A DNA stretch of 14,686 bases from Limnospira platensis (GTDB taxonomy: Bacteria > Cyanobacteriota > Cyanobacteriia > Cyanobacteriales > Microcoleaceae), in the NCBI RefSeq assembly GCF_046480435.1, contig NZ_PKGC01000127.1. One strand, given 5' to 3'. Shown piece after piece: positions 5,928 to 14,141 of the stretch (positions within the stretch are counted from its first letter, which is position 1; each line of letters opens with the position of its first letter). The translations under genes were made by a program, and so were the position numbers. Below the pieces are notes generated by a model. The model was not told the origin of the DNA. It ran no database searches and was given only the letters and a program-made list of their open reading frames with translations.

Positions 5928-8021
5928 CTATTGCACAGTGCCACTACTGGCGGCTGCCTTGGCGGCGGCGGCTTCGTCGGGGTGAATTTTCAGGCGGGTT
6001 AAGTTAATGCGGCCTTTGGGGTCAATTTCGCGGACTTTGACGATGACCTCATCTCCTACTGCTACCTCATCCTCAACTTTGGGGACTCGGTATTCTGCTA
6101 ATTGGGAAATGTGAATCATGCCTTCTTTTCCAGGTAGAACTTCCACAAAGGCACCAATAGGAATAATCCTGGTAACTTTCCCTACATAGACATCTCCGGC
6201 GTTTAGCTTGCGGGTCATACCCTGAACAATTTGGTAAGCGCGGGCGGCGTTTTCGCTGTCTGTAGAGGCAATGGTAACAGTGCCATCATCGTCGATGTCA
6301 ATTTTAACGCCAGTTTCTTCGGTAATTCCTTTAATGGTTTTACCTCCCGGACCAATGACCAAACCAATTAAGTCTGGATCAATTTTGAGTGTGAGTAGGC
6401 GAGGTGCGAAGGGAGACAGGTCAGGACGAGGTGATGGTAGGACTTCCAACATTTTCTCGAGGATATGTAGCCGTGCGGGTTTAGCTTTGGCGATCGCATC
6501 TGCGACTACATCTAAGGACAAGCCGGTAATCTTCATGTCCATTTGTAGGGCGGTGATACCGCTATCGGTACCTGCGACTTTAAAATCCATATCTCCCAAA
6601 AAGTCTTCAATCCCTTGGATATCGGTGAGGATACGAACTTCCGACCCTTCTTTAATCAAACCCATCGCCGCCCCACTCACCGGCTTGGTAATGGGAACCC
6701 CAGCATCCATCAAAGCCAGAGTCGAACCACAAACGGACCCCATAGAAGTAGACCCATTAGAGGATAGCACCTCAGAGACAATGCGAATCACATAGGGGAA
6801 TTGCTCTTTTGATGGTAGCACGGGCAATAAAGCCCTTTCCGCCAAAGCACCGTGACCAATTTCTCTACGTCCTGGCGATCGCATAGGTCTTGTTTCCCCC
6901 ACAGAATAGGGAGGGAAATTGTAGTGGTGCATATAGCGTTTTTCATCTTGAGGGTGCAGGTCATCAAGATCTTGAGCATCTCCAGGAGTCCCCAGAGTAG
7001 CAATAGAGAGGACCTGAGTTAGACCCCGATTAAATAAACCACTACCATGGACTCGTTTTGGTAATAATCCCACCCGACAGGACACCGGACGCACCTGGTC
7101 TAAATTGCGACCATCAACCCGCACTCCGTCCGTGAGGATTTGCTGGCGCATGAGTTTTTTAGTGATGTCTTTAAAGATCATCCCCACCGCTTTAGGATTT
7201 TCGATATTGAACAAGCTGATGGGGTCATCTTCTGGCATTGATGCGATCGCACTGACAATCTGCTCTTCTTTAATCACATCAAGAGCAGCATCTCGTTCAT
7301 CTTTGTTCAACTCAAATTGACCAAGAACCTTTTTAACTGGTTCTGTAACCCGTTCTTGGATAAATTCTATCAAAGTCCGATCTTCTGGTAGCGGTTCTTC
7401 AACGGGGTTATCAATGTTCAATTCCTGCATAATTTCAGTTTGGGCTTTGATCAAATCCATGACCGCCTCATAACCGAAATCGATCGCCTCAATCACATCA
7501 TGTTCTGGCAATTCATTAGCCCCCGCCTCCACCATAACCACACCTTGGGGAGACCCAGCCACCACCAAATCGAGGTCACCGTTTCTAATTTCCTTGTAGG
7601 TAGGATTAATAATGAAATCATCTCCCACTAATCCCACACGCACCGCCGCCATTGGTCCATAGAACGGAATTCGCGCCAACAACACTGCCACAGAAGCACC
7701 TGTTACCGCCAGAACATCCGGTGGTACTTGCTCATCCATTGACAAAGTAGTGGCCACTATTTGAATATCATCTCTAATCCAACCCGGAATCAGAGGACGT
7801 AGGGGGCGGTCAATCAAGCGACTGGTGAGAGTAACCCGATCAGGGGGGCGACCCTCTCTCCGCAAAAACCCACCCGGTATACGACCACCGGCGTAAAGTC
7901 TTTCCTCATAGTCTACCAATAGGGGCAGGAAATCAATTCCCGGTCTTCCTTCTGCGCGAGTTGCTGTTACCAGAACTGATGTATCTCCCGATTCTACTAA
8001 CAGGGCTCCCCCCGCCTGCGG
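5928..8021 (-). CDS. pnp: Polynucleotide phosphorylase, N-terminus hidden in assembly gap
   Basis: PNPase degrades RNA 3' to 5' using phosphate and can run in reverse to add tails; in Synechocystis it is reported to make the heteropolymeric RNA tails. Domain order, read leftwards: first RNase PH fold just after the gap (PQAGGALLVESGDTSVLVTATRA), all-alpha linker, second RNase PH core with FNRG (about 7030), HYNFPPYSVGE, the catalytic-site serine region NGSTSMGS (about 6745) and the metal-site Asp region GDMDFKVAGTDSG (about 6585). Then come a KH domain with GPGGKTIKGI (about 6345) and an S1 domain (about 5975-6205, GAFVEVLPGKEGMIHISQL). The C-terminal tail is short and alanine-rich. Visible coding covers 697 residues plus stop; the family is about 700-720, so about 20-30 residues including the start codon lie within the N run at 8022-8170. 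The in-frame MIAGRK at 8189 is probably upstream leader. Confidence 0.93.
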   Translation of the reverse strand, partial: PQAGGALLVESGDTSVLVTATRAEGRPGIDFLPLLVDYEERLYAGGRIPGGFLRREGRPPDRVTLTSRLIDRPLRPLIPGWIRDDIQIVATTLSMDEQVPPDVLAVTGASVAVLLARIPFYGPMAAVRVGLVGDDFIINPTYKEIRNGDLDLVVAGSPQGVVMVEAGANELPEHDVIEAIDFGYEAVMDLIKAQTEIMQELNIDNPVEEPLPEDRTLIEFIQERVTEPVKKVLGQFELNKDERDAALDVIKEEQIVSAIASMPEDDPISLFNIENPKAVGMIFKDITKKLMRQQILTDGVRVDGRNLDQVRPVSCRVGLLPKRVHGSGLFNRGLTQVLSIATLGTPGDAQDLDDLHPQDEKRYMHHYNFPPYSVGETRPMRSPGRREIGHGALAERALLPVLPSKEQFPYVIRIVSEVLSSNGSTSMGSVCGSTLALMDAGVPITKPVSGAAMGLIKEGSEVRILTDIQGIEDFLGDMDFKVAGTDSGITALQMDMKITGLSLDVVADAIAKAKPARLHILEKMLEVLPSPRPDLSPFAPRLLTLKIDPDLIGLVIGPGGKTIKGITEETGVKIDIDDDGTVTIASTDSENAARAYQIVQGMTRKLNAGDVYVGKVTRIIPIGAFVEVLPGKEGMIHISQLAEYRVPKVEDEVAVGDEVIVKVREIDPKGRINLTRLKIHPDEAAAAKAAASSGTVQ

Positions 8022-8170
8022 NNNNNNNNNNNNNNNNNNNNNNNNNNNNNNNNNNNNNNNNNNNNNNNNNNNNNNNNNNNNNNNNNNNNNNNNNNNNNNN
8101 NNNNNNNNNNNNNNNNNNNNNNNNNNNNNNNNNNNNNNNNNNNNNNNNNNNNNNNNNNNNNNNNNNNNNN
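8022..8170. other. Assembly gap, 149 N
   Basis: A run of undetermined bases replaces the 5' end of pnp and part of its leader. The reading frame is nominally open across it, so the length may be about right, but this cannot be confirmed. Confidence 0.99.
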
Positions 8171-8691
8171 TCTTCCTTCCTGCTATCACAAATACTCACC
8201 ATCTTGACACCCACCTAAGCAAAAACAGGGGAACCATCCCAGGTATCCGCCTATCCAGTTTTTGTAGATGCGATCGGGCGTGGTAAGAGACTTCCCCGCC
8301 CAATTTAGGGCGACTCATATCCTAGGCTGAAAATTTTTCCTGCCTACTTTCCATGGACCAGTGCCGATCGCTGCTGCCACATTGAAAGATACACTTTCAG
8401 CTATGTTGGCACAGACACATTTCACCTGAAAAAATCTGACCATTGTCGGAAATTTCTAGGTATAGCACAATCTGCAACTTTAATGGGATGTTATACCATC
8501 TTATCCGCAGATGTCAGGCAAGTCTCGGATTAAATCCCAGTCTTGGATGTTGACACCTATTGTAGATCACTTCTGGAAAGTTTTAACCAGAGCGGAGATT
8601 TATTGAGATTGGGCTAATTCTGAACACCAGAGCGACCACAGCACACGATCGCTTAAAATTTAACGGGTTGCTAGTAGATACTGGGGTCAAT
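8171..8691. other. Divergent intergenic region between pnp and the SNF2 gene
   Basis: No gene is supported in about 500 bases. Structures seen: an inverted repeat 8220-8226/8258-8264 (separate entry); a hairpin with TGAAAG (8383-8388) and CTTTCA (8394-8399), extended by GCCACAT/ATGTTGGC arms to about 8376-8410; ATCTGC/GCAGAT arms about 40 bases apart around 8470-8515; and CCAGAGCG repeated directly near 8588 and 8627. A TTGACA at 8550-8555 has no fitting -10 box 16-18 bases away. The promoters for both genes should lie here, but I cannot point to a convincing one. Confidence 0.6.
8220..8264 (-). promoter_or_regulatory. Candidate leader hairpin upstream of pnp
   Basis: CAAAAAC (8220-8226) and GTTTTTG (8258-8264) are perfect inverted arms, extended inside by two further pairs after one mismatch. 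On the minus strand this hairpin would precede the pnp coding region by roughly 120-150 bases, if the gap length is right. In E. coli a pnp leader hairpin is the site of RNase III cleavage and PNPase autoregulation; a similar role here is only an analogy. Confidence 0.3.
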
Positions 8692-11600
8692 ATGGCTATT
8701 TTACACGGAACTTGGCGGATTCACCAGGACGATAGTTATGTATTCATTTGGGGGGAAACTTGGCGGGGGGGCGGCGCACAACAGGATAACCGCTGGGAAA
8801 TAGCACCACTAAGTTGGGCTATGACCGAGGCGGAACTCTCCCAGTGGTCGCTTTTACAAGATATGGCTTTATCTAAACTCTCTCCCGATACTATCACAGA
8901 AGCGATCGCCCTTCCCACTCATATTGACCTCCATTGTGGTCATCTCACCCCCATTCATTCCGCCGCCACAGTCCCCACAGAAGCAGCAGAAGCTCAAGAT
9001 ATCTACCTGTATCCTTGGTTAATCACCGGGTATCGGCTCAACCCCAGTGATGCTTTCCACCTGTTCGAGTCCTTACCTTTAGGGACCATAGATTTAGACT
9101 GGTTGGGAGACGATATAAGGTTTTGGTCTCATGTGAACCGCTGGAGTTTAGACCTTCTAGCGAGGCGTAAATTTTTACCCATCATTAGCACCAGTCGCCT
9201 GGGAGAGGGGTTATCTTCCCCAGTTGGCGCGTCCAAATGGCAACCCATTGTTGATAGTGCCACAGATCGCGCCCGCCTGTTAAAATTTGCTGGCTTCATG
9301 CCGACCGTTTGTAGAATCTCTGGTTTAGCGCCCCTACAGCCACAGAAGGTCTCATCTATGGTTTGTGCCATATTTTTACCCGGAAGGGCTGAGGATTTGA
9401 TATTAGGGGCTTTAGGAGCAATGATTGATTGCCAGGTGCGTCATATTGCCCAAGAAGTTGAACGCAAAGCCTTAACTAATGTAGCCATTCTCACCCCTGT
9501 GGTTAGAATGTGGTTGCATGGTTTAGCCGATGATGCTGGTGGCCACATAGAAGCCGATAGGGCGGAAATAGATACCCTCCAGACCAGCTTAGAGAATTGG
9601 ATGTTTCCCCTCCAACAGTCTTTGGTGGAGCAAACCCAGTTTAGGGCTAGTTTTCGTCTCCAGCCACCCCAGGGAAAAACTCAAGAGTGGCTTTTGGAAT
9701 ATGGTTTACAGGCTATTGATGATCCTGATTTTGTCGTTGATGCGGCGACTATTTGGAAACACCCAGTTGAGGCTTTTATTTATCGGGAAAGGACTATTCG
9801 TTATCCCCAAGAAACTCTCCTGGCTGGTTTAGGATTGGCTTGTAAATTATATCCGGTAATTGAGAACAGTTTAGCCGAAGCTAGTCCCCAGGGGTGCTGG
9901 ATTGACTCTGGTCAGGTTTATGAGTTTATTACCCGTCTAGCTTGGCGATTTAGTGATAGTGGTTTGGGGGTAATTTTACCACCTGGATTAAGTCAACGAG
10001 AAGGCTGGGCGAGTCGTTTGGGTTTGCGGATTAAGGCAAATACTCCCAGGGGGAAAAATCAGGTAAAAATTGGTTTAAAAAGTTTGTTAAATTTTAAGTG
10101 GGAATTATCCCTAGGTGGTCAAAGTTTATCTAAGGCTGAATTTGAGCGTTTAGTAGCTAAAAAAAGTCCGTTAGTCGAGGTTAACGGTGAATGGGTAGAG
10201 TTGCGAGAACGAGATATTAAAGCGGCTCAGGCTTTTTTTGCTAGTCGGAAAGAAGAGATGACTCTTTCTCTAGAAGATGCTTTGCGTTTGTCTACTGGAG
10301 ATAGTCAAACTATTGAACGACTCCCGGTGGTGGATTTTGAAGCTGGGGGGAAGTTGGCGGACTTGTTAACGGCTTTAACTGATAATCGTACCATTGATGC
10401 GATCGCTACTCCTCCCACTTTTAAAGGAGAGTTAAGACCCTATCAAGCCAGGGGTGCGGGTTGGTTAAATTTTCTGCAAGAATGGGGTCTGGGTGCTTGT
10501 TTGGCTGATGATATGGGGTTGGGAAAAACCATAGAATTGATGGCCTTTTTGTTACATTTACAGCTAGAAAAAACCCTGATAAATCCGGTTTTATTGGTGT
10601 GTCCGACTTCAGTTTTGGGAAACTGGGAACGGGAAGTTAAGAGGTTTGGACCCAGTTTAAAGACCTTGGTTCATCATGGAGATAAACGCGCCAAAGGAAA
10701 GGCTTTCCCCCCGGCTATTAAAGGCAAAAACTTGGTAATTACTAGCTATGCTTTGACCTATCGAGACCAGTCGGAATTACAATCAGTAAAATGGCAGGGT
10801 GTGGTTTTAGATGAAGCGCAAAATATTAAAAATCCCGAAGCCAAACAATCGAAAACCGTCAAGACTTTAGAGGCGGATTTTAAAATTGCTTTAACTGGAA
10901 CTCCCGTAGAAAATCGGTTATCTGAGTTATGGTCGATTTTGGAGTTTTTGAATCCTGGGTATCTAGGACAACGACCATTTTTTCAGCGTCGCTTTGCTAT
11001 TCCGATTGAAAAGTATGGGGATACTGAATCATTGCAAATTTTGCGATCGCTTGTACAACCTTTTATTCTGCGTCGCCTCAAAACCGATAAAGATATTATT
11101 CAAGATTTACCCGAAAAACAAGAAAACACCGTATTTTGTCCTCTGTCAAAAGAACAGGCTAGTTTATATCAAAAGCTGGTAGATGAATCACTCTCAGAAA
11201 TTGAATCTTCTACCGGGATACAAAGACGGGGGATGATTTTAGGATTATTGGTGAAGTTGAAGCAGGTTTGCAATCATCCCTTATTATTGGGTGCTAAAAC
11301 CAAAGCCAAGAAAGAAATGCCAACCCTCAACTCCGCTTATTCTGGGAAGTTGCAGCGTTTAAATGAAATGTTAGAAGAGTTAATATCAGAAGGCGATAGG
11401 GCTTTAATTTTTACCCAATTCGCCGAATGGGGGAAACTCTTAAAACCCTATTTAGAAGCCAAGTTAAATCGAGAAGTCCTGTTTTTATATGGGGGAAGTC
11501 GTAAACTTCAGCGAGAACAAATGGTCGATCGCTTTCAACAAGACCCCCAGGGACCTCCGGTGATGATTTTATCTCTCAAAGCTGGGGGAGTCGGTTTAAA

Positions 11601-11898
11601 CCTAACCCGTGCTAACCATGTATTCCACTTTGACCGTTGGTGGAACCCAGCAGTAGAAAATCAAGCCACCGATAGAGTATTTCGGATTGGTCAAACTCGC
11701 AATGTACAAGTGCATAAATTTGTCTGTACCGGAACCTTAGAAGAAAAAATCCATGACCTCATAGAAAGTAAACAAGCCTTAGCCGAACAAGTAGTTAGTT
11801 CTGGGGAAGACTGGCTAACCGAAATGGATACCGACCAACTCAGAAACCTATTGATTTTAGACAGAAGTTCCATTATCGAAGAGTCCGAAGAAACCTAA
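8692..11898 (+). CDS. SNF2-family DNA-dependent ATPase / helicase-like protein, 1068 residues
   Basis: A superfamily 2 translocase probably acting on DNA-protein complexes; the cellular role of this cyanobacterial branch is not established. The N-terminal ~550 residues match the layout of bacterial SNF2 proteins with an SNF2-associated domain. The motor carries motif I LADDMGLGKT (about 603-612), a DEAQ box in LDEAQNIKN (about 706), motif III ALTGTPVENRLSELW (about 732), QVCNHPLLL (about 860), LIFTQFAEW (about 905), and motifs V-VI with SLKAGGVGLNLTRA, HFDRWWNP and ATDRVFRIGQ (about 961-1000). All ATPase motifs look intact. I chose ATG 8692 because GGGG at 8683-8686 is well placed and MAILHGTW suits the family; an upstream in-frame TTG at 8668 would add eight residues. 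No SWIM zinc-finger gene, a frequent partner in cyanobacteria, adjoins it here. Confidence 0.9.
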   Translation: MAILHGTWRIHQDDSYVFIWGETWRGGGAQQDNRWEIAPLSWAMTEAELSQWSLLQDMALSKLSPDTITEAIALPTHIDLHCGHLTPIHSAATVPTEAAEAQDIYLYPWLITGYRLNPSDAFHLFESLPLGTIDLDWLGDDIRFWSHVNRWSLDLLARRKFLPIISTSRLGEGLSSPVGASKWQPIVDSATDRARLLKFAGFMPTVCRISGLAPLQPQKVSSMVCAIFLPGRAEDLILGALGAMIDCQVRHIAQEVERKALTNVAILTPVVRMWLHGLADDAGGHIEADRAEIDTLQTSLENWMFPLQQSLVEQTQFRASFRLQPPQGKTQEWLLEYGLQAIDDPDFVVDAATIWKHPVEAFIYRERTIRYPQETLLAGLGLACKLYPVIENSLAEASPQGCWIDSGQVYEFITRLAWRFSDSGLGVILPPGLSQREGWASRLGLRIKANTPRGKNQVKIGLKSLLNFKWELSLGGQSLSKAEFERLVAKKSPLVEVNGEWVELRERDIKAAQAFFASRKEEMTLSLEDALRLSTGDSQTIERLPVVDFEAGGKLADLLTALTDNRTIDAIATPPTFKGELRPYQARGAGWLNFLQEWGLGACLADDMGLGKTIELMAFLLHLQLEKTLINPVLLVCPTSVLGNWEREVKRFGPSLKTLVHHGDKRAKGKAFPPAIKGKNLVITSYALTYRDQSELQSVKWQGVVLDEAQNIKNPEAKQSKTVKTLEADFKIALTGTPVENRLSELWSILEFLNPGYLGQRPFFQRRFAIPIEKYGDTESLQILRSLVQPFILRRLKTDKDIIQDLPEKQENTVFCPLSKEQASLYQKLVDESLSEIESSTGIQRRGMILGLLVKLKQVCNHPLLLGAKTKAKKEMPTLNSAYSGKLQRLNEMLEELISEGDRALIFTQFAEWGKLLKPYLEAKLNREVLFLYGGSRKLQREQMVDRFQQDPQGPPVMILSLKAGGVGLNLTRANHVFHFDRWWNPAVENQATDRVFRIGQTRNVQVHKFVCTGTLEEKIHDLIESKQALAEQVVSSGEDWLTEMDTDQLRNLLILDRSSIIEESEET

Positions 11899-11932
11899 CC
11901 TTTTCTCGGTCTCCTCAAACCAACAGACCCCC

Positions 11933-11976
11933 CTGGACTTCTGGGTGATTGTCAATATTTCCCCTTACAAGTCCAG
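11933..11976. repeat. Inverted repeat after the SNF2 gene
   Basis: CTGGACTT (11933-11940) and AAGTCCAG (11969-11976) are perfect 8-bp arms with a 28-base loop, about 35 bases after the SNF2 stop. No plus-strand T-run follows (the next bases are CAGAAGTTAAAAAAA), so it is a weak terminator candidate at best. It may separate SNF2 from phaA transcription or be a protein-binding site. Confidence 0.35.
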
Positions 11977-12043
11977 CAGAAGTTAAAAAAACCTAACAAA
12001 TTCCCTTGAGTTCAAAAGCCAGTGATACAGTACAACTGCAAAA

Positions 12044-12063
12044 TTCGATGAATTAATATCGAA
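12044..12063. promoter_or_regulatory. Palindrome just upstream of phaA, possible operator
   Basis: TTCGAT (12044-12049) and ATCGAA (12058-12063) form a perfect inverted repeat around an AT-rich 8-base centre, ending 12 bases before the phaA ribosome binding site. The position suits an operator or a leader hairpin controlling phaAB. A TTGAGT at 12006-12011 is -35-like, but the candidate -10 boxes (TACAGT, TACAAC) are badly spaced, so the promoter itself is uncertain. Confidence 0.3.
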
Positions 12064-12084
12064 CTGGGTATTTTGGGAGGACTA

Positions 12085-13275
12085 ATGACAGAAGTTTATA
12101 TCGTCTCCGCAACACGCACCCCCCTAGGTAGGTTTGGGGGGGGGTTATCTGGGTTTTCTCCGGCTGACCTAGGCGCTCATGCTATGAAAGCAGCATTGGC
12201 GAAAGCTGGGGTTTCCGGTGAAAATCTGGATCTTTATATTTTTGGAAATGTGTTGCGAGCAGGACACGGACAGCTAATACCCCGTCAAGCGGCTTTGAAA
12301 GCAGGTATACCCGCCACAGTCGATGGATATGCCATTGATATGGTTTGTTCTTCTGCTATGATGAGTCTGATTAATGGCTGCTACACTATTAAGGCTGGAG
12401 AGGCTGATCTAGTGCTGGCAGGAGGGACTGAGTGTATGTCGCAAACAGGGTTCTTTTTGTCTCACCGCGCTAGATGGGGTTATAAGTTCCTTATGGGAGC
12501 CCCAGAACAGTTGATGGATATTCTGCTGTATGATGGTTTAACAGACTCTACTACCGGAGACGGTATGGGGGATGAAACTGAACGTTTGGCGGCTGAACAT
12601 GGTTTCAGTCGTCAGGCTTTGGACGAGGTGGCTTTTTACTCCCAAAAACGCGCGGCGGAAGCTACGGAAAAAGGATTGTTTAAAAATGAAATCTCCCCCA
12701 TTGAGGTGTCTAGCCGTAAGGGAACTCAGGTGATTGATACTGATGAGGGTATCCGCGCTGAGACTACTTTGGAAAGTTTGGCTAAGTTGCGTCCGGCTTT
12801 TCAGAAAGATGGGGTCTTAACTGCTGGGAATAGTTCCCAAATTTCTGATGGTGCGGCGGCGATTATTTTGGCTAGTGAGGCTGCTGTACAAAAGTATGGT
12901 TTGAAACCTCTGGCTAAAGTGCTGGGCGGCGCTTGGGCTGGTGGTGAGAGTTGGCGGTTTCCAGAAGTGCCGATTTTGGCTACTCAGAAGTTACTGGGTC
13001 GCCTGAAAATGTCGGTTAATGATTTCGATTTGTTTGAAAATAACGAGGCTTTTGCAGTTAGTACCTTGTTATTTGATACAATGTTGGGGGTCTCTCAAGA
13101 TAAGTTGAATGTTAATGGTGGGGCGATCGCTCTCGGACACCCTATTGGCGCTTCCGGTTCCCGCATTGTTGTGACTTTACTTAATGCTTTGGAACAACAC
13201 GATAAGAGTTTGGGGCTGGCGGCTTTGTGTCATGGTACTGGCGGCGGTACGGCTTTTGCTATTGAGCGTGTGTAG
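12085..13275 (+). CDS. phaA: Acetyl-CoA acetyltransferase (beta-ketothiolase), 396 residues
   Basis: Condenses two acetyl-CoA to acetoacetyl-CoA, the first step of polyhydroxybutyrate synthesis, in the cytosol. The thiolase fold is complete: N-terminal YIVSATRTPLGRFGG; nucleophilic Cys88 in DMVCSSAMM; NNEAFAV near 340; His352 in ALGHPIGASGSR; and the second catalytic Cys382 in LCHGTGGG. Length and spacing match biosynthetic thiolases. The start at ATG 12085 is set by GGGAGG at 12075-12080; the in-frame TTG at 12073 is not needed. The stop lies 28 bases before phaB, so the two genes are almost certainly co-transcribed. A degradative thiolase role is possible by sequence, but the phaB neighbour argues for polymer synthesis. 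Confidence 0.95.
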   Translation: MTEVYIVSATRTPLGRFGGGLSGFSPADLGAHAMKAALAKAGVSGENLDLYIFGNVLRAGHGQLIPRQAALKAGIPATVDGYAIDMVCSSAMMSLINGCYTIKAGEADLVLAGGTECMSQTGFFLSHRARWGYKFLMGAPEQLMDILLYDGLTDSTTGDGMGDETERLAAEHGFSRQALDEVAFYSQKRAAEATEKGLFKNEISPIEVSSRKGTQVIDTDEGIRAETTLESLAKLRPAFQKDGVLTAGNSSQISDGAAAIILASEAAVQKYGLKPLAKVLGGAWAGGESWRFPEVPILATQKLLGRLKMSVNDFDLFENNEAFAVSTLLFDTMLGVSQDKLNVNGGAIALGHPIGASGSRIVVTLLNALEQHDKSLGLAALCHGTGGGTAFAIERV

Positions 13276-13303
13276 GTTTTTTAGGTTTTTTTAAGGAGGA
13301 TAA

Positions 13304-14026
13304 ATGGTTTCTTTAGGACTTGAGGATAAGGTGATTATTGTCACCGGCGGCGCACGGGGTATCGGTGCGGCTATTGTGAAGTTATTGGTGGAATTAGGCG
13401 CGAAAGTTGCATCTATTGATGTCATTGACGGGGAAACTCCCACAGGTGGACTAGCCCTGAAAGCTGATGTGACTAAGTTGGACAGTATGGAGTCCGCTGC
13501 TAAGGAAATTAGCGAGAAGTTGGGGACTGTTTATGGTGTGGTCGCTAATGCTGGTATTACCCGCGATAATTTCTTTACTAAGTTGACTGATGAAGATTGG
13601 GATCAGGTCATTGCTGTTAACCTTAAAGGGGTGAAAAATACCATTCAGCCTTTTATGCAAGGTATGTATGACCAGAATGCTGGCTCTATTGTGGCTATTA
13701 GTTCTATCTCTGGCGATCGCGGTAATGCTGGACAAACTAATTATGCTTCCACTAAAGCGGCTGTGATTGGGATGATGAAATCTCTCGCACGAGAAGGGGC
13801 TCGTTTTAATGTCCGCGCTAATGCGATCGCACCCGGTTTTATTAATACCGAAATGACTCAAAAAATCCCTGAGAAAGTCCGCGATAAAATTACCGCAGAA
13901 ATTCCTTTCCGGCGTTTTGGTGAACCTGAAGATATCGCCTGGGCTGTCGCTTTTTTACTCTCTCCTGTCGCTAGTAATTACGTCACCGGAGAAGTCCTGC
14001 GCGTTAATGGCGCTCACCATACCTAG
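13304..14026 (+). CDS. phaB: Acetoacetyl-CoA reductase (SDR family), 240 residues
   Basis: Reduces acetoacetyl-CoA to (R)-3-hydroxybutyryl-CoA, probably with NADPH as in known PhaB enzymes, supplying the monomer for PHB synthase. It is a classical short-chain dehydrogenase: glycine-rich GGARGIGAAI near residue 12, NAGIT near 83, and the catalytic set Ser134, Tyr147, Lys151 in ISSISGDRGNAGQTNYASTK, with the same spacing as known PhaB enzymes. The C-terminal region has APGFINTEM and the usual GEVLRVNG end. A strong AAGGAGGA site (13293-13300) precedes the ATG. FabG, the acyl-carrier-protein reductase, is the closest alternative; the tight linkage to phaA favours phaB. The phaE and phaC synthase genes do not follow. 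Confidence 0.92.
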   Translation: MVSLGLEDKVIIVTGGARGIGAAIVKLLVELGAKVASIDVIDGETPTGGLALKADVTKLDSMESAAKEISEKLGTVYGVVANAGITRDNFFTKLTDEDWDQVIAVNLKGVKNTIQPFMQGMYDQNAGSIVAISSISGDRGNAGQTNYASTKAAVIGMMKSLAREGARFNVRANAIAPGFINTEMTQKIPEKVRDKITAEIPFRRFGEPEDIAWAVAFLLSPVASNYVTGEVLRVNGAHHT

Positions 14027-14102
14027 GCTTTTCATCGCGGTTAGCTACTCCTAAATGGCGGCGGGTTTATTAGTCGGATTTCCGTTTTTCAAAACCTCCA
14101 CT
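14027..14102. other. Gap between phaB and the IS right end
   Basis: About 75 bases without a gene. Read on the minus strand, the bases just beyond the right end (from about 14102 leftwards, AAGTGGAGGTTTTGAAAA) are where the guide of the element's omega RNA would be taken from, if this right-end boundary is correct. Confidence 0.4.
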
Positions 14103-14131
14103 TTGACACTCCCCGGCGTGAACGCACGGGG
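14103..14131 (-). ncRNA. Right-end hairpin, likely 3' end of an omega (re)RNA scaffold
   Basis: Read on the minus strand, CCCCG and GCG pair with CGC and CGGGG (14131-14111): an 8-bp stem with one bulged base and a 4-base loop, followed by AGTGTCAA. In TnpB systems the RNA that guides the nuclease overlaps the end of tnpB, includes the right-end hairpin and continues into the flanking DNA as guide. The layout fits, though the exact RNA ends are inference. On the plus strand the same hairpin is followed by ATTCTTTGTTCT and may terminate phaAB transcription. Confidence 0.5.
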
Positions 14132-14141
14132 ATTCTTTGTT

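Noticed and set aside
6271..6795. Plus-strand 174-residue ORF
   Set aside because: It lies entirely antisense to the KH/RNase PH region of pnp and is a shadow of that coding constraint.
8172..8189. MIAGRK as the start of pnp
   Set aside because: It would add about 25-30 residues beyond the usual PNPase N-terminus; the real start should lie within the N run.
8550..8580. TTGACA as a promoter for the SNF2 gene
   Set aside because: No -10-like hexamer lies 16-18 bases downstream.
12073..12084. Upstream TTG start for phaA
   Set aside because: It would overlap the GGGAGG binding site that is ideally spaced for the ATG at 12085.
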